64,000 nt of DNA from JAJZVS01 sp963708095 (lineage in GTDB: Bacteria; Pseudomonadota; Alphaproteobacteria; Acetobacterales; Acetobacteraceae). The notes beneath the pieces were generated by a model, which was not told the origin of the DNA, did no database searches, and was given only the letters and a program-made list of their open reading frames with translations. The position numbers and the translations under genes are program-made. The stretch spans positions 2,294,001-2,358,000 of the forward strand of contig OY970182.1 in assembly GCA_963708095.1 (NCBI GenBank), in the 5' to 3' direction. Of this stretch, positions 44,602 through 54,400 are shown piece after piece (position 1 is the stretch's first letter; every line of letters starts with the position of its first letter).

Positions 44602-45085
44602 TGGATGCCGGGCGGGGTCCGAGTTCGATCGAGGCTTCTGTTTTTGCACCACCTCGACCCATGGCAAACTGCCGCTAGGTCCACGCCCGGCACCGTGCAG
44701 TAGGATCCGCGCCGGTCGGCCACAGGCTTCCCGATCCGACCATCTCGACCTGAACGTCGGGCCCGGCGCTCCGGCGGATGAGGTCCTCCATCCCGGAGAT
44801 CAGCGTGTTCACGCTCAGGGGACGAGGATCGAGGGTTTGTCGTCACCTCCGAGAAAGAACTGGATGCTCTGGCTCCCTACCGAGCATTCGCAAAAGGACA
44901 ATTTTGCGGTTTGCGAACGATCAGATCAATAAGGACTTTATTCGACGCGACATGGCGGGCAACGCGTAAGCCCCTGTTCTGCTTGCGAGAGGAGAGGCTG
45001 ACTGGAAGGCTTGGTCGTCTGTGGGCGAATTGCCACAAAAACGAGGATGTGCCACGAAAATCCGCTTTTCGCCCGCTTACCCCAT

Positions 45086-45119
45086 GCTTACCCGGCAAGC
45101 ATCTGAGACCCGGGTAAGC
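45086..45119. repeat. Inverted repeat GCTTACCCGG near attachment site
   Basis: GCTTACCCGG (45086-45095) and its exact inverse (45110-45119) are spaced by 14 bases, with a further partial direct copy GCTTACCCC at 45075. It lies 53-86 bases outside the tRNA-Gly fragment. Confidence 0.75.
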
Positions 45120-45145
45120 AAAAGGCGCCCCGAAGGGCGCCTTTT
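45120..45145 (-). terminator. Intrinsic terminator, 11-bp stem with CGAA loop
   Basis: AAAAGGCGCCC-CGAA-GGGCGCCTTTT is bidirectional by sequence. On the reverse strand it follows the 3' end of tRNA-Gly, so it was probably the terminator of that tRNA gene. Confidence 0.85.
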
Positions 45146-45171
45146 ATCCGCTTGAAATCTCTGAGAGATTT

Positions 45172-45219
45172 TGGAGCGGGCGAAGGGATTCGAACCCTCG
45201 ACCCCAACCTTGGCAAGGT
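45172..45219 (-). tRNA. 3' fragment of tRNA-Gly (GCC): attachment site
   Basis: The reverse strand reads ACCTTGCCAAGGTTGGGG, then the T arm GAGGGTTCGAATCCCTTC and GCCCGCTCCA with CCA. The anticodon arm (GCC) and everything 3' of it are present; the 5' half is absent. This is a displaced tRNA end beside an integrase, so the complete tRNA-Gly should lie at the element's other end, beyond the window. Confidence 0.85.
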
Positions 45220-45421
45220 CGCCGGGACGCTTTCGACACGGTAGCCTAGCCTGCGATAGAGCACGCTAGAGCCCTGATTTATAGCGATTCGGAGTGGTGG
45301 GCACGCCGCCGATTACACCCTCCTATACGCTCCGACTTGCTTCCAACTGCTTCCAAATTGGGTCCAGAGCCGCTAGAATACCCTCCTTGGAAGCAGAATT
45401 CCGGTAACCTATTGGTCTGCC

Positions 45422-46801
45422 ATGGAAAAGCTGACGAAGCGCGCGGTGGATGCATTAAAACCTTCGAAGGTTGGGATCGAAGGTTCGGAACGGTTCCTGT
45501 GGGACGGAGAGCTCAAGGGCTTCGGTGTCCGAGCCAGTCCAGGTGGCCGCAAGAGCTTCATCGTCCAGTACCGAACCCAGGACGGAAAGCACCGGCGCAC
45601 GGTCATCGGGCACTACGGGCTGATGACCGTCGAGCAGGCGCGGGTCATCGCCCGTGAGAAGCTGGTCGCGGTCTCCAAGGGAGTCGACCCAGCGGCGCCG
45701 GTCGAGCCCGACGGCAGCACCACGACGGTCGGCGAGATCTGCGATTGGTATCTCCTGGAAGCCAACGCAGGGCGCATTCTCGGCCGGCGCCGGCGGCCGA
45801 TAAAGGCGTCCACCCTGACGATGGACAAGAGCCGCATCGAAACGCACATCCGCCCGCTTTTGGGCGACCGGCGGGTTTCAAGCCTGAAGCTTGGCGATAT
45901 CGAGGCGATGCAGGCTGACATTGCCGCAGGCAAGACGGCCAAAGGCCGAGCGGGACCACGGGGCGGCGCGCCGATCGGTGGCGAGGGAGTCGCGGCCCGC
46001 ACGGTCTCGTCTTTGCACTCGATCTTTGAGCACGCCGTGCGTTGGGGAAAAATCGAGAGCAACCCGGCACGGGGCGTGCGCAAGCTGGCCAGCACACCGC
46101 GGGAGCGACGCTTGAGCACCGCCGAGATCGCGCGCCTGGGTGAAGCCATGCGTACCCGCGCCGCCGAGAGTGAGCACCCAACGGGCCTTGCCGCGATCCG
46201 GCTCCTGCTGCTCACGGGATTCCGGCGCATGGAGTGCCTTGCCCTCCAGCGCGCATGGGTGGATGCGGAACAGCGGGCCATACGGCTTCCAGAAACCAAG
46301 ACCGGCCCGCAGATGCGCGTCGTGGGTCAAGTCGCCATCGATCTCATTCTCGCGCAGCCGGTCACTGACGGATCGCCATATGTATTCCCGGCAGACTGGG
46401 GGAATGGGCATTTCATCGGTGTCGTGCGGGTGCTCGAACGGGTGTGTGGCGCCGCACGACTGGCCGACGTGACCCCGCACACGCTGCGCCACACATTCGC
46501 CAGCGTGGCCGGTGACCTGGGGTTCTCGGAACTGACGATCGCTGCCCTGCTTGGACACGCCGCGCGAGGTGTGACCCAGCGCTACATTCATATCGACGAG
46601 GCGCTTCGAGTGGCAGTCGACAAGGTCTCAGCTGAGATCGCTGCGTTGCTCGATGGCCGAAAATCCACCGTGAAGGCCCGAAGCATCAAACAGCAGGAAG
46701 AAATTGCCGCTACAACCTTGCGTGTACGCGCCGGAGAGAAAATCCCTCACGGAGGCGGCCGGGTGGTCCGGCTGTGCCGGTGTAAAAGTCCATCGGTGTG
46801 A
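45422..46801 (+). CDS. P4-type tyrosine integrase; last codons displaced by IS21
   Basis: Begins MEKLTKRAVDALKPSKVGIE, then LWDGELKGFGVRASPGGRKS, the DUF4102 arm-binding domain of P4-type integrases. The catalytic domain has LLTGFRRMECLALQ (Arg), ETKTGPQMR (Lys), TPHTLRHTFASVAG (His-x-x-Arg) and LGHAARGVTQRYIHID (His, Tyr). From 46723 the frame is IS21 sequence (about 25 foreign residues). Removing the IS21 and one CTTGCG target copy gives the original end TTLRSQ and a stop at 49684, for a 436-residue protein. The catalytic domain is intact, so the enzyme may still work. It sits 200 bases from the attachment site. Confidence 0.93.
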   Translation: MEKLTKRAVDALKPSKVGIEGSERFLWDGELKGFGVRASPGGRKSFIVQYRTQDGKHRRTVIGHYGLMTVEQARVIAREKLVAVSKGVDPAAPVEPDGSTTTVGEICDWYLLEANAGRILGRRRRPIKASTLTMDKSRIETHIRPLLGDRRVSSLKLGDIEAMQADIAAGKTAKGRAGPRGGAPIGGEGVAARTVSSLHSIFEHAVRWGKIESNPARGVRKLASTPRERRLSTAEIARLGEAMRTRAAESEHPTGLAAIRLLLLTGFRRMECLALQRAWVDAEQRAIRLPETKTGPQMRVVGQVAIDLILAQPVTDGSPYVFPADWGNGHFIGVVRVLERVCGAARLADVTPHTLRHTFASVAGDLGFSELTIAALLGHAARGVTQRYIHIDEALRVAVDKVSAEIAALLDGRKSTVKARSIKQQEEIAATTLRVRAGEKIPHGGGRVVRLCRCKSPSV

Positions 46802-46833
46802 AGCTCTTTGCGTTGAAGGCAGAGGGCTGGGGG

Positions 46834-48333
46834 ATGAAGCTCGTGGAACTGTATGGTCGGGTCCGCTACGCGGTGCGGATTGAGGGGATCAGCCGTCGTG
46901 AGGCGGCGCGGCGTTTTGGGATTGACCCTCGGACGGTGGCGAAGATGCTGTCCTTCTCGGTGCCGCCTGGTTACCGGCGCAGCCATGCGCCGACGCGCCC
47001 GAAGCTGGATGCATTCGTCGGGATCATCGACCGGATCCTGGAGGATGATAAGGGGCGGCCGGCGAAGCAGCGGCATACGTCCAAGCGGATTTTCGAGCGT
47101 TTGCGCGACGAGCACGGCTTCGGCGGCGGCGTGACGATCGTGAAGGACTACGTGCTGGGTCAGCGCCAGCGGCAACGCGAGGTGTTCGTGCCGCTGCGGC
47201 ATGACCCTGGGCACGCACAGGCGGATTTTGGCGAGGCGCTGGCGGTGATCGGCGGGGTGGAGCGGAAGATCCATTTCTTCGCGATGGACCTGCCGCACAG
47301 CGACGCCGGGTTCGTGCAGGCGTATCCGGCGGAGACGACGGAGGCATTTTGCGCCGCACATGTGGCGGCGTTCGCGTTCTTCGGCGGCGTGCCGCTGTCG
47401 ATCCTTTATGACAACACCAAGTTGGCGGTGGCGCGGATCCTGGGCGACGGGAGGCGGCAGCGCACGCGCGTGTTTGGCGAGTTGCAATCGCAGTACCTGT
47501 TCGCCGACCGCTTTGGGCGTCCCGGCAAGGGCAACGACAAGGGCAAGGTGGAGGGGCTGGTCGGGTTCGCTCGGCGGAACCACCTGGTGCCGGTGCCGCA
47601 CGCCGCCAGTTTCGCGGCGTTGAACGAGCAATTGCTGACGGACTGCCGCCGTCGGCTTGGCGATCGGCTGCGCGGCCACGACACGACGATCGGCGCGCTG
47701 CTGGCGCGGGACCAGGCATGCTTTCACGACCTGCCGCCGGCGCCGTACGACGCATGCGACAAGCAGCCTGGGCGGGTGAGTTCGCTGTCGCTGGTGCGCT
47801 ATCGCGGCACGGATTACTCGGTGCCGACGACCTACGGCCACCACGAGGTGCTGATCCGCGGCTATGTCGACAGCGTGGTGATCTCCTGCGGCGCGGAGGT
47901 CATTGCCCGGCATGTGCGGTCCTACGAGCGGGAGGACTTCGTGTTCGACCCGCTGCATTACCTGGCGCTGCTGGAGCGCAAGATTGGCGCGCTCGACCAG
48001 GCGGCGCCGCTGGCCGGGTGGGCGTTGCCGGAGGAATTCGCGACGCTGCGCCGCTTGCTGGAGGCGCGCATGGGCAAGGAGGGCAAGCGCGAGTTCGTGC
48101 AGGTGCTGCGGCTGATGGAGGTGTTCACCGCCGAGGATGTCGCGGCCGGGGTGCGTGCCGCCATCGCGCGCGGCGCGGTTGGCTTCGACGCGGTGAAGCA
48201 CCTCGTGCTGTGCCGGATCGAGCGCCGTCCGCCGCGGCTCGACATGACGGTGTATCCGTATCTGCCGCGTGCCCACGTGGCGGCCACCTCGGCCCGGACC
48301 TACCTGGACCTGCTGGCCGGGACGGCGTCATGA
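46834..48333 (+). CDS. istA: IS21 transposase IstA
   Basis: This 499-residue protein begins MKLVELYGRVRYAVRIEGIS, then RREAARRFGIDPRTVAKMLS, the usual IstA N-terminal helix-turn-helix. The DDE domain has HDPGHAQADFGEALAVIGGV (Asp), PLSILYDNTKLAV (Asp) and FGRPGKGNDKGKVEGLVGFA (Glu). The C-terminal domain is complete. ATG 46834 is chosen because family members start with MKLVELY; GTG 46798 is in frame upstream. The stop overlaps istB as ATGA. Confidence 0.95.
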   Translation: MKLVELYGRVRYAVRIEGISRREAARRFGIDPRTVAKMLSFSVPPGYRRSHAPTRPKLDAFVGIIDRILEDDKGRPAKQRHTSKRIFERLRDEHGFGGGVTIVKDYVLGQRQRQREVFVPLRHDPGHAQADFGEALAVIGGVERKIHFFAMDLPHSDAGFVQAYPAETTEAFCAAHVAAFAFFGGVPLSILYDNTKLAVARILGDGRRQRTRVFGELQSQYLFADRFGRPGKGNDKGKVEGLVGFARRNHLVPVPHAASFAALNEQLLTDCRRRLGDRLRGHDTTIGALLARDQACFHDLPPAPYDACDKQPGRVSSLSLVRYRGTDYSVPTTYGHHEVLIRGYVDSVVISCGAEVIARHVRSYEREDFVFDPLHYLALLERKIGALDQAAPLAGWALPEEFATLRRLLEARMGKEGKREFVQVLRLMEVFTAEDVAAGVRAAIARGAVGFDAVKHLVLCRIERRPPRLDMTVYPYLPRAHVAATSARTYLDLLAGTAS

Positions 48334-49136
48334 CCGACGCATCGCCGGGGACGCCGCAAATCCTTCTGGCGCATCATCTGAAGACGCTGAAGCTGCCGAC
48401 CTTCCTGCGCGAGCATGAAAAGCTGGCGCGGCAGTGCGCCAGCGACGGGGTCGATCATGTCCGCTACCTGCTGCGGCTGGCGGAACTGGAACTGATCGAG
48501 CGGGAGCGCCGGACAATCGAGCGTCGTATCAAGGAGGCCAGGTTCCCGGCGGTCAAAAGCCTCGACAGCTTCGACTTCCTGGCGCTGGCATCGCTGAACA
48601 AGGCGTTGGTGCTGGAACTCGCGCGGTCGGAGTATGTGCTGCGCCGGGAGAACGTGATCGCGGTCGGCAACAGCGGGACGGGCAAGACGCACATTGCGCT
48701 CGGCCTGGGGCTGGCCGCCTGCCAGAAGGGCTTGTCGGTCGGCTTCACCACGGCGGCGGCTCTGGTGCACGAACTGATCGAGGCGCGCGACGAGAAGCGG
48801 CTGCTGCGGCTGCAACGCCAGCTGGCCGCGTGCAAACTGCTGGTGATCGACGAACTTGGCTACGTGCCGCTATCCCAGACCGGCGCTGAACTGCTGTTCG
48901 AGGTGTTCAGTCAGCGTTACGAGCGCGGTTCCACCATCGTCACCAGCAATCTGCCGTTCGATGAATGGACCGGCGTGTTCGCCTCCGAACGGCTCACCGG
49001 CGCACTGCTCGACCGGCTGACCCACCACGTCCACATCCTGGAGATGAACGGCGACAGCTATCGGCTCAAGCAGAGCAAGCGGCGTCAACGCGATGCGCGC
49101 GCAGCCGATACACCGACCAACCGACCCGAGGGATGA
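48330..49136 (+). CDS. istB: IS21 helper ATPase IstB
   Basis: This 268-residue AAA+ protein, DnaC-like, assembles on target DNA and stimulates IstA. It has LKLPTFLREHEKLARQCASD at the N-terminus, ENVIAVGNSGTGKTHIALGL (Walker A), CKLLVIDELGYVPL (Walker B) and GSTIVTSNLPFDEW (sensor). ATG 48330 overlaps the istA stop by four bases. Complete. Confidence 0.96.
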   Translation: MTDASPGTPQILLAHHLKTLKLPTFLREHEKLARQCASDGVDHVRYLLRLAELELIERERRTIERRIKEARFPAVKSLDSFDFLALASLNKALVLELARSEYVLRRENVIAVGNSGTGKTHIALGLGLAACQKGLSVGFTTAAALVHELIEARDEKRLLRLQRQLAACKLLVIDELGYVPLSQTGAELLFEVFSQRYERGSTIVTSNLPFDEWTGVFASERLTGALLDRLTHHVHILEMNGDSYRLKQSKRRQRDARAADTPTNRPEG

Positions 49137-49166
49137 TGCGAAAGCGCCCTGCGTGCTCTGGGTTTC

Positions 49167-49176
49167 GTGACGTCAC
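49167..49176. promoter_or_regulatory. Palindrome GTGACGTCAC upstream of IS21 passenger gene
   Basis: A perfect 10-base palindrome 16 bases before the ATG at 49193. It is equivalent to GTTACGTAAC at 4890-4899 before the homologous gene. A common operator is likely. Confidence 0.45.
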
Positions 49177-49192
49177 GCTTCGGAGTGGAACC

Positions 49193-49504
49193 ATGCCCCG
49201 CAAATCGATCGGCGAGAGGCCGATGACCGATGCCGAACGCCAGGCCCGCCACCGCGTCGCACGCGTCACCGGCGCGCCGCTCATTCGCACGCGCCGCCCG
49301 ACCGATCGGCGCAGCCGCGCTCGGCGCTGGTCCGACGCCGTCGCCGAACTGACGGATCTGCAGGCGCAGTATGCCGCCTGGCTGGCGGCGCTGCCGACGA
49401 ACCTGCAGGACAGCGTCATTGCTGATGCGTTGCAGGCAATCTCCGATCTCGACCTCGCCGAACTTCAGGCCATCGACCCACCGCGAGGGTTTGGCAGGGA
49501 CTGA
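49193..49504 (+). CDS. IS21 passenger protein of unknown function
   Basis: A 103-residue protein: MPRKSIGERPMTDAERQARH, then RRPTDRRSRARRWSDAVAEL and TDLQAQYAAWLAALPTNLQD, ending IDPPRGFGRD. It is homologous over its length to the protein at 4913-5236; conserved features are DAERQAR, RPTDRRSR-RRW, LQA-YA-WL-ALP, IxDLDL and RG-GRD at the end. It lies between istB and the right terminal repeat, so it moves with the element. The basic N-terminal helix and an amphipathic middle suggest a DNA- or protein-binding accessory factor. The start is supported by CGGAGTGGAACC upstream. Confidence 0.75.
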   Translation: MPRKSIGERPMTDAERQARHRVARVTGAPLIRTRRPTDRRSRARRWSDAVAELTDLQAQYAAWLAALPTNLQDSVIADALQAISDLDLAELQAIDPPRGFGRD

Positions 49505-49575
49505 CCGTCCCAAAGATTCCACCCCTCGCACCGACAGCCCCTCAGCGACCCTTGCCGGCGCGCCCCTCGCACCGA

Positions 49576-49611
49576 AACGCCAGAAGGCCCCCGCAGGAGC
49601 CTTCTGGCGTT
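49576..49611 (+). terminator. Hairpin after IS21 genes (13-bp stem)
   Basis: AACGCCAGAAGGC (49576-49588) and GCCTTCTGGCGTT (49599-49611) pair around a 10-base loop. No T run follows, so termination is plausible but not certain. Confidence 0.55.
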
Positions 49612-49700
49612 CGTCCCTGATGCATTTTTGCTCCGGCACGCCGATGCATTTTCTCTCCGGCGTTGACACTTGCGGTCGCAATAACATCAAGCGGATCCAT

Positions 49701-50000
49701 TCAGCCATCATGCAGAGCTTTCCGAAGCGCGTCCCCGGGGTCCAAGTAGAAGATCGTCTGAACCTTGGCCGCAGCTTCGTCGGAGAGATCAATCAGGGCA
49801 CGCCGACAGGAAACCGGCATCAGCACCGAGGAGGCCCCCTTCTCGATCGCCAGTTCAACCAGGTCGAGCAGGTTGTGGACCGTCTCGATCGAGCCGCCGA
49901 CGTCCCGTCTACCGATCAACGCAAGCCCCTTGCGTGCCCGCGTCTTCGTCGGGCCTCTCAACATTGCGGTGGGCCGAAAATCCGCGGGCAGGTCAATTAC
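49701..50000 (-). pseudogene. BrxL-like Lon-type protease, C-terminal remnant
   Basis: The reverse frame reads ARKGLALIGRRDVGGSIETV, then HNLLDLVELAIEKGASSVLM and PVSCRRALIDLSDEAAAKVQ, ending FYLDPGDALRKALHDG. This is the C-terminus of the Lon-like protein BrxL of BREX phage-defence systems, where GGS holds the protease serine and (V/L)LMPV-RR is conserved. The frame is open back only to a stop near 50008, and the AAA+ domain is missing. It ends 16 bases from the restored integrase stop. A BREX-type locus was probably truncated here; recognition is by motif memory. Confidence 0.6.
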
Positions 50001-50006
50001 CTGCCG

Positions 50007-51326
50007 CTATCTGGATTTCCTCCGTCTTCTCTGCTGACCACCATGCCGGGATCGGTCGCTTCGGCGTCTTAGCGAGAACAGCACGTAGGCCCCGGATTCC
50101 GGAGATGTTTCCGTGAGAGCCTGCTTGTAACCTTCGCTACCTTCGCTACCTTCGATCTCTTCAAGTACCAGCCCCCGAACCCGCTGCCAGGGTTGATCCT
50201 CTGGCGGAATCAGGTTGAGTGGCGTGAGAATGCCACGTGTTTCCTGAGGCAGTGACAGGACCTCGTCGTGGTCAAACTCCGGAACCCAGCTGCGCCTACC
50301 GTAGTCGAAGAGATACTCGAATTTTCCAAAGACGGCGTTGTGCACTCGCACCCGCACCTGTTCCATGCCCGGCGAGGGCTGCGGTCGGAAGGGTCGCGTT
50401 GTGGACTTCAGCTCGGGCTGTCGCCGATCGTCAATGAACCAGTCAGCGTCCAGTTCGGCGCCTCCGCCGTCGGATTCGAGGCCCTGCGTCGTGCACCAGA
50501 GCGATTTTGTCGCGTTACCAAGATCCGCGAGCGCGGCGGCCGGGGATGATGGCAGGGTGCTGAAGAGGTAGATGTGAACCTCAGTATCGAGCGTCCGAAT
50601 GCTCCCGCGCAGGGCGCTCGGCAACTCGAAGTAGACGATATCGCCGTCCTTCGGCAGCGGCGAGGATGCTCGGGCGGCAATTACGACAACGGTCCTCTTG
50701 CTTTCGGCTTCGTCAGGGTCGGGGGTGTCGCGGGTTTTATCCCGCAACCCTTCCATGAACTGGGTCGTCCACCAAGCGTAAGCATCCTTCATTGTCGGGT
50801 CGTAGGGGATCGCCTGGGCCACGGCATCGGCAATGTGCTGGCGTATGGCGATGAACTGCGCCTCGTGCGAAGGGCCTTCGAGCAGCACCCCTGCTTCGCC
50901 ATTCAAGCCGAGCAACGCGAAACCGGTTAGGTTGTGGGAACCGATGAACGCGGCACTTGTGCCATCCGGCATTTCCATCAAGTAGACCTTGCTGTGGAGC
51001 ATCGGATGGTAGCGATAAAAACGATGGGTCGCGCTAGACGTTGTCGCCCGAGTATGTCCGAGATGGACGAACAGTGCATTCGACGCAACACCGGCGATTC
51101 GGAGCTGATCAAGGGCATCAAAGGCGCGCCACGTTGCAGCTCCGACCACTAATTGTGTCAGCTTGCCGGGATTTGCACGGAGAGGTCGCTCAATAGCCAC
51201 CACCCCCTCCACTGTCATGAAGCCGGCAACAAGCCACGCCTGGCTACAACGGGAGAGGCGATCACAGAGCAGAGACGCAATTTCATATTGCGGTTTGCCG
51301 AAGAGCACCTGCGCCGTAACTGTCAT
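50007..51326 (-). CDS. PLD-superfamily protein downstream of hsdR
   Basis: This 439-residue protein begins MTVTAQVLFGKPQYEIASLL. A PLD-type catalytic half-site is visible: HSKVYL at residues 111-116 (HxK) and FIGSHNLTG at 128-135. Only one HxK is found, so it would act as a dimer, like BfiI-type nucleases. A basic C-terminus (RRRSDRSRHGGQQRRRR) ends next to the BrxL remnant and may be scrambled by the deletion. It lies 75 bases after hsdR on the same strand, suggesting cotranscription with the restriction operon. Confidence 0.72.
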   Translation of the reverse strand: MTVTAQVLFGKPQYEIASLLCDRLSRCSQAWLVAGFMTVEGVVAIERPLRANPGKLTQLVVGAATWRAFDALDQLRIAGVASNALFVHLGHTRATTSSATHRFYRYHPMLHSKVYLMEMPDGTSAAFIGSHNLTGFALLGLNGEAGVLLEGPSHEAQFIAIRQHIADAVAQAIPYDPTMKDAYAWWTTQFMEGLRDKTRDTPDPDEAESKRTVVVIAARASSPLPKDGDIVYFELPSALRGSIRTLDTEVHIYLFSTLPSSPAAALADLGNATKSLWCTTQGLESDGGGAELDADWFIDDRRQPELKSTTRPFRPQPSPGMEQVRVRVHNAVFGKFEYLFDYGRRSWVPEFDHDEVLSLPQETRGILTPLNLIPPEDQPWQRVRGLVLEEIEGSEGSEGYKQALTETSPESGAYVLFSLRRRSDRSRHGGQQRRRRKSR

Positions 51327-51401
51327 GGGACATCCACTACGTTCAAAGGGGCCGCGTCGCGGGCATGCTGCCGAGACCGCAGACAAGGGCCGCAGACAGG
51401 G

Positions 51402-54400
51402 TCAAGGCGACGTGCCTGCTTGCGGCGGGGCAGGCGGCACCGAACCTGGGTGGTAGGTGGAGTCGAAGATCATGTCCGCCAACCAGCGCTTGAAGTTTGC
51501 ATTGTCGCTGAACTGCTTGAACAACTCCGTATGGTCATCCAGGAGTTCCAGCACCACCCGGTTGAGGGCCTTGTCGTGCTCCAGGCGGGCATTCTGTCGG
51601 CCTGAATTCGCCTGCGCGTTCTGATACGCCTTGTCCTGCGCCACGCGGGCAGGGATATCCTCGGTGATCACTTTGCGAATCTTGTCTCCGTCGTGCCACT
51701 CGATGTTGCTGAACAAGTCGTTGAACTGTTGGATGATATTCGAGAGCTTTTCCACCTCAGGTTCGCCGCTACCGCCTCCCCCGGCAGGTGGGAGAGGCTC
51801 AACGACGGCGTCGGCATCGTCCATCGCCATCTTCAGCGAAGCCTGGGCCTGAGCGCGGTAGCTATCCATGTCGATCGCTTCGAGAACACCCCTCGACAGG
51901 TCCTCTTCCTTCGGCGCGGGCAGCTTTGGAACCAGGAAATTCAGGAAGATCGACAGCTTCTCCCACGTCGGGTGCCCATATGGCAGGATCGCTGACAGGA
52001 ACCCATAGCTGCGGACGAACGCCTTGGCCTTGCCCTTGAACTTGACCTGGTCGTCCTCGCCCAGCTTCTCCACGTATTCCGCCACACAGGCATCGAGGAT
52101 CGGGTCCAGCTTGTCGCGCTCGGCGCCCCCTAGATATAGCGCCACCAAATCCTCAACCTGCTGCCAGCTATAGACCTGCTGTGCGTCGAGTTCGCTCTTC
52201 AGGTCGTGCAGCTTGTTCGGGTCGGTCTCCCCCACCTGCACGGTGGCGCGATAGTAGTCCTGGAACGCAGCTTTCACCGCCTCGGCATTGCCCGCGAAAT
52301 CCAGGACGAAGGTGTCAGCCTTCTGTGGATGCGCGCGGTTGAGCCGCGACAGAGTCTGCACCGCCAGCACGCCGGCGAGAGGCTTATCCACATACATCGT
52401 ATGCAGCAGTGGTTCGTCGAAACCGGTGACGTATTTATTGGCGACGATCAGGAAGCGATAAGGGTCATGTCTGAGCTTGGCGGGAATGTCCTTGCTGGGA
52501 AATCCGTTGAGTTCGGCCTCGCTCTTCTTCACGCCGCTGATTTCGAACTCCCCGGAATAGGCCACAATTGCCTTGTAGGGGCTCTTGATCTCGGCCAGGT
52601 AGTCGGAAACCTCGCGGAAGTAGTCCACCGCCCGTGCGATGCCATTGCAGACGATCATTGCCCGCGCCTTGCCGCCGATCTTCTTCGCGCCGATCACCTG
52701 CGCGGTGAAGTGATCCACCATGATCTCGGCCTTGCGGCGGATCGCCTTGTCGTGGGACTCGACATAATGGCGGATCTTCTTCAGCGCCTTGACCTTGTCG
52801 AAATCGGGGTCGTCTTCGACGGTCTTGGCGACGTGGTAGAAGCTGTCCACCGGCGTGTAGTTGGCGATCACGTCCAGGATGAACCCCTCCTGAATCGCCT
52901 GTTTCGTCGTGTAGGTCAGCTCCTCCGGCGAGCGGAACCTGACCTCGCTCCCCACAACCTCGCGCTCACCAAAAAGCTCCAGCGTCTTGGGCTTCGGCGT
53001 GGCCGTGAACGCGTAGTAGCTGGCGTTGGGCAGCATCTTTCGGGACGTGATCAGCTTGTTGATCACGTCCTCGACGGACTCCTCGTCCTCTTCCTCGCCA
53101 TCCTCGGCAGTCGCCCCATTCCCCGACAGCGCCAGGTGCATTTTCGCGGTGGTCTTGCCGCCCTGGCTTGAATGGGCCTCGTCGATCAGCAGCGCGAATT
53201 TCTTGTCCCCGAGGTCGCCAAGCTCATCAAGGATGAAGGGAAATTTCTGCACCGTCGTGACGATGATCTTCTTTCCCTTCCTCAGGAAGGCCCGCAGTTC
53301 CTCGGCATTGTCGGAGTGTCCGAAGATCGAGGCGACGTGGTCGTATGCCTTGATGGTGCGCGTGATCTGCGTGTCCAGCGCCCGGCGGTCCGTGATGACG
53401 ATCACCGAGTCGAACTGCGCGAGGCTGGCGTCCGCCGCCGTCTTCAGTTCGACAAGCTGGTGCGCCAGCCAGGCGATCGTATTGCTCTTACCGCTCCCGG
53501 CCGAATGCTGGACGAGGTATCGCTTGCCCACCCCGTCGCTGCGGCTGCGTCGCAGCAACGCGCGCACGCTGCGCAGCTGATGGAAGCGCGGAAACACCTG
53601 CTTGCGCGTCTTCCTTTTCCGCCCTTTGGCGTCCTCCTCCTCTTCCTCGATGATCTGGGCGTAGTTCTCGATGATGTTGGCCAGGGATTCCTTCGCCAGC
53701 ACCCGCTTCCAGAGGTAATCAGTCTTCAGGCCATGCGGGTTGGGTGGATTGCCGGCGCCGCTGTCCCAGCCTTGGTTGAAGGGCAGGAACCACGAGGTCT
53801 TGCCGGTGAGGTGGGTGCAAAACCGCACCTCCGCGTCATCCACCGCCATGTGGGCGAAGCAGCGCCCAAGTTGGAACAGCACTTCGCTCGGGTTGCGGTC
53901 GGTCTGGTATTGGACGATCGCGTCCGCCACGGTCTGCTTGGTCAGCGAGTTCTTCAACTCGAACGTCAGCACCGGCAGGCCGTTGATGAAGATCACCATA
54001 TCCAGCGCACGCTGGGCCTCGTCGGCACTGTAGCGCGCCTGGCGGGTGACGCTGAAGACGTTCTTGGCGAAGGCTTCGGCGGCGGCGGTGTTTCCCGGCG
54101 TCGGGAGCAGCCGGTACAGATCGACATGCGACGGGCCATGGCTGACGCCCTTACGCAGCACATCCACCACGCCGCGCTTGGCGATCTCGCCTTGCAGGCG
54201 GTGCAGGAACTGCGTGCGCTGGATGCCCTCGCTCCCGAGGTTCAGCGCCGCGACCACCTTCGGCTGGGTAGCCTTGAGGAATGCCATGAGCTGCGGCACG
54301 CTCAGCGCCACGTCACGGTTGTAATCGACCGTCTGGCCCTGCACGTATCCGGCGGCGACGAGATCGCGCACGATGAGGGCTTCAAGCCCTTTTTCGCTGG

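Larger units (their letters stand above)
44602..45171. other. Intergenic region left of the tRNA-Gly fragment
   Basis: No gene recognised. It contains an inverted repeat at 45086-45119 and an intrinsic terminator at 45120-45145. A preceding GCTTACCCC at 45075 resembles the repeat arm. Confidence 0.45.
46723..49668 (+). mobile_element. IS21-family insertion sequence with a passenger gene (2,946 bp)
   Basis: The ends TGTACGCGCCGGAGAGAAAA (left) and TGTCAACGCCGGAGAGAAAA (right, inverted) are followed inward by second copies resembling GTGCCGGNGNAAAANNNCAT, the multiple IstA-binding repeats of IS21. A 6-base target duplication CTTGCG flanks it (46717-46722 and 49669-49674). It contains istA, istB and a third small gene. 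Confidence 0.95.

Noticed and set aside
47024..47755. Reverse-strand frames inside istA and istB
   Set aside because: Arg/Pro/Ser-rich shadows of strongly conserved IS21 genes.
49193..49504. Passenger gene as an antitoxin or transposition-immunity protein
   Set aside because: Size and basic N-terminus would allow it, but no matching family motif or partner was seen.
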